From VRUE01 sp035557635 (lineage in GTDB: Bacteria; Actinomycetota; Thermoleophilia; Solirubrobacterales; 70-9): a DNA stretch of 11,234 nucleotides. Each line of letters starts with the position of its first letter. Position 1 is the first letter of the stretch. The notes under the pieces were generated by a model, which saw only the letters and a list, made by a program, of their open reading frames with translations, was not told the DNA's origin and searched no databases. Below, piece by piece: positions 6,299 through 11,234 of the stretch. Made by a program: the position numbers and the translations under genes. The stretch lies in the NCBI GenBank assembly GCA_035557635.1, contig DATMDR010000021.1, positions 1 through 11,234 of the forward strand, written 5' to 3'.

Positions 6299-7033
6299 GT
6301 GAGGGGGGGAATTGCCAGGATCTTCATCGCGGCGGCTCTCGTGGCGCTGCTCGCGTCGGGCCTCGCTGCCTGCGGCGGGGACGACGACACCGCGACGACA
6401 TCGTCGAGCGAGGGTGCCGCTGCCGCGTTGCCGGACGGCCAGGGCTCCGCGCAGAAAGGCGATTCGGGGCAGGCCGGCGAAAGCGCGGGGAAGAAAGCCG
6501 CCGGCGGCGGATCGGGAACCGGTGAGGGCGGATCGGGGACCGGTAAGGACACTCCCACCGGCGCCGTGATCGACCCGACTCCGCTCGAGGTCTCCGGGGG
6601 TGGCTCGGACCAGTTCCGGGTCAAAGGCGGCGACAACAGCGTTCAGAGCTGGGGCGAGGAGAGCGACGAATCGCAGCTCCAAGCCGCAGCGGAAGCGGTA
6701 CACGCCTACTACGTCGCTCGCGCCAACGAAGAATGGGCCAAGGCCTGCACCTACATTGGGTCGCCGCTCCTCGAGCAGCTCAGGCGGTTCGCCGAGCAAC
6801 CGGGCCAGGAAGCCCCCGACTGCGCGGTGTTGCTGAAGACGCTCACCCGGCATCCCCTGCCGGCGTCGGTGCGGCGCGAATCGACCATCGTCGACGCCGG
6901 CAGCCTGCGGATCGGTGAGGGCAACTCGTTCTTGATCTACCGTGGCGCCGGCGGGACCGTCTTCGCGATGCCGCTGGTGGAGGAAGACGGCACCTGGAAG
7001 CTGACCCTCATCTCGCCGACGGCCCTAGGCTGA
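6299..7033 (+). CDS. Lipoprotein of unknown function, first of a tandem pair
   Basis: This is a 244-residue protein from GTG 6299. This start is supported by the neighbouring paralogue, which begins MRGGI where this one begins VRGGI, and by a -10-like hexamer just upstream. A hydrophobic signal (residues 5-24) ends in the lipobox LAAC with Cys-25, so the mature protein should be lipid-anchored outside the cell membrane. Residues 26-125 are a low-complexity linker rich in Gly, Ser, Asp and Lys, including a doubled GGSGTG unit. The folded domain, about 127-244, starts AAAEAVHAYYVARANEEWAKAC and ends with MPLVEEDGTWKL. Cysteines 150 and 175 are both matched in the paralogue and may form a disulfide. 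The domain's start and its closing EDG-x-WK strand recall NTF2-like folds such as DUF4878; that is a guess from pattern only. Function is unknown. Confidence 0.85.
   Translation: MRGGIARIFIAAALVALLASGLAACGGDDDTATTSSSEGAAAALPDGQGSAQKGDSGQAGESAGKKAAGGGSGTGEGGSGTGKDTPTGAVIDPTPLEVSGGGSDQFRVKGGDNSVQSWGEESDESQLQAAAEAVHAYYVARANEEWAKACTYIGSPLLEQLRRFAEQPGQEAPDCAVLLKTLTRHPLPASVRRESTIVDAGSLRIGEGNSFLIYRGAGGTVFAMPLVEEDGTWKLTLISPTALG
6506..6547 (+). repeat. Imperfect 21-bp tandem repeat in the lipoprotein linker
   Basis: Two adjacent 21-base units, 6506-6526 and 6527-6547, differ at only two positions. Each encodes GGSGTG followed by Glu or Lys. The repeat lengthens the flexible linker of the first lipoprotein and is absent from its paralogue, whose linker is about 60 residues shorter. 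Confidence 0.85.
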
Positions 7034-7038
7034 ATCGC

Positions 7039-7596
7039 ATGAGGGGTGGAATCTTCAAGGTCCTCGTCGCGGCAGCGCTCGCGGCTCTGCTCGCGCTGGG
7101 TCTCCCCGCCTGCGACGACGACGACGGGGGCTCATCAGACGGCGAAACCGCCTCCAGCTCGAAGGAAGGCGGATCGCAGACGGGAGGCGGCGAGCCTGGA
7201 GCCGACTTCGAGCCGGCTCCGCTGCGCGTCTCCGGGGATGGCGCGGAGCTGCGCGAGGCGGCGGAAGCGGTGCACGCGTTCTATGTCGCCCGGGCCAGGG
7301 ACGAATGGAGCGCCACTTGCTCGCGGGTCGCCCAGGCCCAGCTCGAAAAACTGGAATCGCTCGCAGCGCAGTCCGAACGGAAAGGCTGCACGGATCTCCT
7401 CGAATCGTTCTCGACCCCGATGTCGAATGAGGAATGGCGGGAGGCCACCGTGATGGATGCCGAAAGCCTGCGCGTCGATGGCAAGCAGGCCTCCCTCGTC
7501 TACCAGGGTGCCGGCGGCGAGACTTACTCGATACCCCTGCACGAAGAAGACGGCGAGTGGAAGGTGGAATCGCTCGCGGCCACCTCTCTGGGCTGA
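7039..7596 (+). CDS. Lipoprotein of unknown function, second of a tandem pair
   Basis: This is a 185-residue protein starting 5 bases after its paralogue's stop, so the two are probably co-transcribed. The signal sequence ends in LPAC with the lipid-modified Cys-25, the same position as in the neighbour, and is followed by four Asp residues and a short Ser/Gly/Glu linker. The domain at about 70-185 aligns with the neighbour along its whole length: AAEAVHAFYVARARDEW, then Cys-94 and Cys-117 (matching 150 and 175), LVYQGAGG, and IPLHEEDGEWKV. The final residues TSLG match TALG. The shared context just before both starts (CTGAAT, then RTG-AGGGG) suggests a recent tandem duplication. No Shine-Dalgarno is seen. 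It converges on purA with only 7 bases between the stops. Function is unknown; the NTF2-like resemblance is tentative. Confidence 0.87.
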   Translation: MRGGIFKVLVAAALAALLALGLPACDDDDGGSSDGETASSSKEGGSQTGGGEPGADFEPAPLRVSGDGAELREAAEAVHAFYVARARDEWSATCSRVAQAQLEKLESLAAQSERKGCTDLLESFSTPMSNEEWREATVMDAESLRVDGKQASLVYQGAGGETYSIPLHEEDGEWKVESLAATSLG

Positions 7597-7603
7597 GGCG
7601 ACT
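7597..7603. other. Seven-base gap between convergent stop codons
   Basis: The second lipoprotein ends at 7596 and purA ends, on the other strand, at 7604. I find no strong stem-loop in or around the gap; only a 4-bp pairing CTGA/TCAG is visible. The two transcripts must therefore end inside each other's genes or rely on Rho. Confidence 0.7.
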
Positions 7604-8956
<1,353 letters not shown>

Positions 8957-9005
8957 TTCAGGGGAATTCTCCCTGTTGACCGCCGCGCGTGGGCTGCCCC
9001 TCGGG

Positions 9006-9767
9006 CTAGCTCGCGAGCTTGGTGGGGTGGACCCGGTTGTCCGTACCGAAGAGGGGGAGCGGATCTCCGCAGATCTCGATCAGGCGGGAGACGGTTCGCG
9101 GGCCGATCTGCTCCTCCAGCTCCGCCTGGCCCTGGGCGATGTCGTCGCTGGCGTTGCTGGTGACGAGCATCGAGCGCTTGCGCTCGTAGCGCTCGTTGAC
9201 GAGCGCGTAGAGCTGCTCGACCACCCAGTCGGTGTGGCGCTCGGAGCCGAGGTCGTCGATGTAGAGCAGGTCGACGGAGGCGAGCCGCTCGAAGAAGGCG
9301 GCGTAGGAGTCCTCGCCGTCCGCGGCCTGGTAGGTCTGGCGGATCCGGGTCAGCAGCTTCGGGGTGAAGTAGACGCCGACCGAGTACCCGGCGTCCGCCG
9401 TCGCCTTCGCGACCAGCATCCCCAGCGTCGTCTTGCCGGTGCCGGTGTTGCCCATCAGCCAGAGGCCGCGCCCCTCGCCGAGGTTCTCCTCCAGCCCGTC
9501 TATGAACGCCCGGCTTGCGGCGACCGCGTGACGGCTGGCCATGTCCCGCGTCATGTCGCTGACCGGCGGACGCTCGAAGGAGACGCCGCGGTAGCGCGGC
9601 GGGATCACCGAGGCGACGCCGCGGCTGCGGCCGCGCTTGAGCCGCTGCTCACGACACTCACAGGGCCGTGCCACGTCCTCGGGGCCGAGGATCCAGCCGG
9701 AGCCGTCGCAGACGCCGCGCGGACAGGCCTGCTCGCGAAACGGCTCGCTGCGGGCGATCGCCGCCAC
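9006..9767 (-). CDS. DnaC/DnaI-like AAA+ ATPase, probable helicase loader
   Basis: This is a 253-residue protein. An N-terminal cysteine cluster (Cys-15, 20, 36, 38, in CPRGVCDGSGW and CECRE) resembles a zinc-binding module. The AAA+ domain follows: Walker A GNTGTGKTT at 106-114, Walker B LLYIDDLGSE at 167-176, sensor-1 LVTSNAS at 201-207, and GPRTVSRLIE at 222-231 with the SRL motif typical of DnaC/DnaI and phage DnaC-like proteins. IstB transposition ATPases share this fold, but no transposase is nearby. GTG 9767 shares one base with the dnaB stop (TAGTG), so the two are tightly coupled. That link makes loading of DnaB onto DNA the likeliest role. The N-terminal Cys module fits a helicase- or DNA-binding function by analogy with DnaI. 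The loader role is inference from family and context. Confidence 0.88.
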   Translation of the reverse strand: MAAIARSEPFREQACPRGVCDGSGWILGPEDVARPCECREQRLKRGRSRGVASVIPPRYRGVSFERPPVSDMTRDMASRHAVAASRAFIDGLEENLGEGRGLWLMGNTGTGKTTLGMLVAKATADAGYSVGVYFTPKLLTRIRQTYQAADGEDSYAAFFERLASVDLLYIDDLGSERHTDWVVEQLYALVNERYERKRSMLVTSNASDDIAQGQAELEEQIGPRTVSRLIEICGDPLPLFGTDNRVHPTKLAS

Positions 9768-11191
9768 TAGAGCTCAGGCCCCGCCGCCGCGGCTTCCTCG
9801 AGCGGCGGCCCCTCGCCCGCGGGCTGCTCGATCGGCCGATCCTGGCCGGAGAAGTCGGCGAACTTGGGGAAGCGGTCGAGAAAGACCAGCTTGCGGGTGC
9901 CGATCGGGCCGTTGCGGTGCTTGGCGATGATCAGGTCGGCGAGACCGTCGGGCTCGTCCTCGGGGTCGCGGTAGTAGTCCTCGCGGAAGAGGAAGCCGAC
10001 CAGGTCCGCGTCCTGCTCCAGCTGCCCGGACTCACGCAGGTCGGAGAGCTGCGGCTTCGGTGGGTGGCGCTGCTCGGGTGCGCGCGAGAGCTGGGAGATC
10101 GCCAGCACCGGCACCTCCAGCTCGCGGGCGAGGATCTTCAAGCCACGGCTCATCTGGCCGACCTGCTCGACCCGGTTGGCGCGCATGTCGTCAGAGCGCA
10201 TCAGCTGCAGGTAGTCGACGATCACGAGGCCGAGGCCGCCCTGGTCCTGCGTCTGCGCGTGCAGCCGCCGTGCCTTGGCCCGCAGGTCGAGCAGGCCGAG
10301 ATCGGAGGAGTCGTCGAACCAGAGCGGCGCCTCCTCGAGCTCGTTGCAGGCGCGCACCACCTTCGGCCAGTCCTTCTGCGCGACCTGCCCCTTGCGCAGC
10401 TTGTCGCCCGAGATCCGTGCCCGGCAGGCGATGAAGCGCTGCGCCAGCTCGACCTCGGACATCTCGAGCGAGAAGAAGGCGACCGGCATGCCCCGCTTCA
10501 CCGCCACGTTCTCGGCGATGTTGGCGACGATCGCCGACTTGCCCATGGCCGGCCTCGCGGCGACGATGATCAGGTTGCCGGGCTGGAAGCCGCCGGTGAT
10601 CGCGTCGATGTCGCGGAAGCCGGACGGGGTGCCGGTCATCTCGGTCTCGCCGGTCGAGAGCTTCTCGAGGCGGTCGACCTCGTCGTGGAGGATCTCCGAG
10701 AGCAGGCGGAAGTCGCTCGCCTGCTCTTTGTGGGCGACGTCGAAGAGCAGCTTCTCGGCCCGCTCGGAGAGCTCGCGCGGTTCGCCGTCGCGCTCGTGGA
10801 CCCAGCCCTGGATCTGCTGCCCGGCGCCGAGCAGGCGGCGCAGAAGCGAGTTCTGCTGGACGATCTCGGCGTAGTGCTTGGCGTTGCCGGCGGCCGGCAC
10901 CTTCGCGGCCAGCTCGGAGACGTAGTGCTTGCCGCCCGCGTCCTCGATCTGGTTGCGCTGGACCAGCGACTCGGTGACGCTCAGCTCGTCGACCGGCTGT
11001 GAGCCCGCGTAGAGGTCGTAGACGGCGCGGAAGATCGCCGCGTGCTTGTCGAGATAGAAATCTTCGGCGTTGAGCTTGACCTCGTCGATGACCCGGGTCA
11101 GCGATGGCTCGGCGACCAGCATCGCGCCCAGGACCGATTCCTCGGCCTCGATGTTCTGCGGCGGGACGTGGGCGGTGAGCGCTTGCGACAT
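9767..11191 (-). CDS. dnaB: Replicative DNA helicase DnaB
   Basis: DnaB is the hexameric ring helicase that unwinds DNA 5' to 3' at the replication fork and recruits primase. The 474-residue protein has the N-terminal helical domain at about 10-110 (PPQNIEAEESVLGAML onward), a linker, and a RecA-like domain from about 186. That domain shows TGTPSGFRDIDAITGGFQPG, Walker A ARPAMGKSA at 212-220, FFSLEMS at 239-245, Walker B LVIVDYLQLM at 322-331, ISQLSR at 365-370, LSDLRESGQLEQDAD at 382-396 and the KHRNGPIG segment at 424-431 with the arginine finger. The length is normal, and no intein interrupts Walker A, a common intein site in this family. The C-terminus ends in a Pro/Glu/Ala tail. ATG 11191 matches the family start. 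Its stop overlaps the ATPase gene's start. Confidence 0.98.
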   Translation of the reverse strand: MSQALTAHVPPQNIEAEESVLGAMLVAEPSLTRVIDEVKLNAEDFYLDKHAAIFRAVYDLYAGSQPVDELSVTESLVQRNQIEDAGGKHYVSELAAKVPAAGNAKHYAEIVQQNSLLRRLLGAGQQIQGWVHERDGEPRELSERAEKLLFDVAHKEQASDFRLLSEILHDEVDRLEKLSTGETEMTGTPSGFRDIDAITGGFQPGNLIIVAARPAMGKSAIVANIAENVAVKRGMPVAFFSLEMSEVELAQRFIACRARISGDKLRKGQVAQKDWPKVVRACNELEEAPLWFDDSSDLGLLDLRAKARRLHAQTQDQGGLGLVIVDYLQLMRSDDMRANRVEQVGQMSRGLKILARELEVPVLAISQLSRAPEQRHPPKPQLSDLRESGQLEQDADLVGFLFREDYYRDPEDEPDGLADLIIAKHRNGPIGTRKLVFLDRFPKFADFSGQDRPIEQPAGEGPPLEEAAAAGPEL

Positions 11192-11234
11192 CGGACACCA
11201 AAGTAACCACCCGCGTCGGCGTCATTGACGGGGT
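11192..11234 (-). promoter_or_regulatory. Partial upstream region of dnaB
   Basis: Only 43 bases upstream of the dnaB ATG are visible. No good Shine-Dalgarno is seen. The minus strand has TACTTT at 11200-11205, a TANNNT hexamer 8 bases before the ATG, so a promoter giving a very short or absent leader is possible. No -35 match is present at the usual spacing. In many bacteria rplI precedes dnaB; whether it does here cannot be seen. Confidence 0.3.

Noticed and set aside
6212..6853. Minus-strand extension of the regulator's frame upstream of GTG 6211
   Set aside because: The extra residues lie opposite the first lipoprotein gene, have no TetR features, and would remove the divergent promoter region.
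9006..9767. IstB-type transposition ATPase of an insertion sequence
   Set aside because: The fold is similar, but there is no IstA-like transposase or terminal inverted repeat nearby, and the gene overlaps dnaB, which favours a helicase loader.
9668..11002. Long plus-strand open frame opposite dnaB
   Set aside because: It is antisense to dnaB, whose motifs are all intact. The frame is open only because of GC-biased codon use.
9767..11191. Intein in dnaB
   Set aside because: The Walker A region and the rest of the RecA-like domain are uninterrupted and the protein has normal length.

Overview
The window is GC-rich bacterial DNA whose reading frames strongly prefer G or C at third codon positions. 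An mce operon, GTG starts, several start sites that look leaderless, and TetR and lipoprotein styles typical of deep-branching Actinobacteriota point to that phylum. The best guess is class Thermoleophilia (Solirubrobacterales or relatives). This placement is inferred from family resemblance and was not tested by any search.

Layout. (1) Positions 1-4345, plus strand, hold the last three genes of an mce operon. The first gene lacks its 5' end, and each pair is joined by a 4-base ATGA stop/start overlap. Their products are membrane-anchored MCE subunits of a probable lipid-import ABC system. (2) Positions 4346-4613 hold no convincing gene. They contain a degenerate minus-strand stretch resembling the 3' half of an initiator tRNA, and a perfect 17-bp stem-loop that can terminate transcription from both sides. 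(3) Positions 4614-6211, minus strand, hold a TetR-type regulator followed downstream by a secreted protein of unknown function. The gap between them carries two overlapping inverted repeats. (4) Positions 6299-7596, plus strand, divergent from the regulator, hold two tandem paralogous lipoproteins with a conserved two-cysteine domain of unknown function. (5) Positions 7604-11191, minus strand, hold a probable housekeeping operon transcribed dnaB, then a DnaC/DnaI-like ATPase, then purA. dnaB and the ATPase gene overlap by one base, and purA follows after 49 bases.

How the genes work together. The MCE proteins would form part of one envelope-spanning transport complex. The regulator lies between the secreted-protein gene and the lipoprotein pair, so it may control one or both, but no target is proven. 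DnaB and the ATPase most likely form a replicative helicase and its loader; this is notable because many actinobacteria are thought to use DciA instead. PurA links the same operon to AMP synthesis.

No clearly new defence or mobile system is visible. The items most worth checking are the helicase-loader pair, the tRNA-like relic, the duplicated lipoproteins with the divergent regulator, and the candidate regulatory palindromes.
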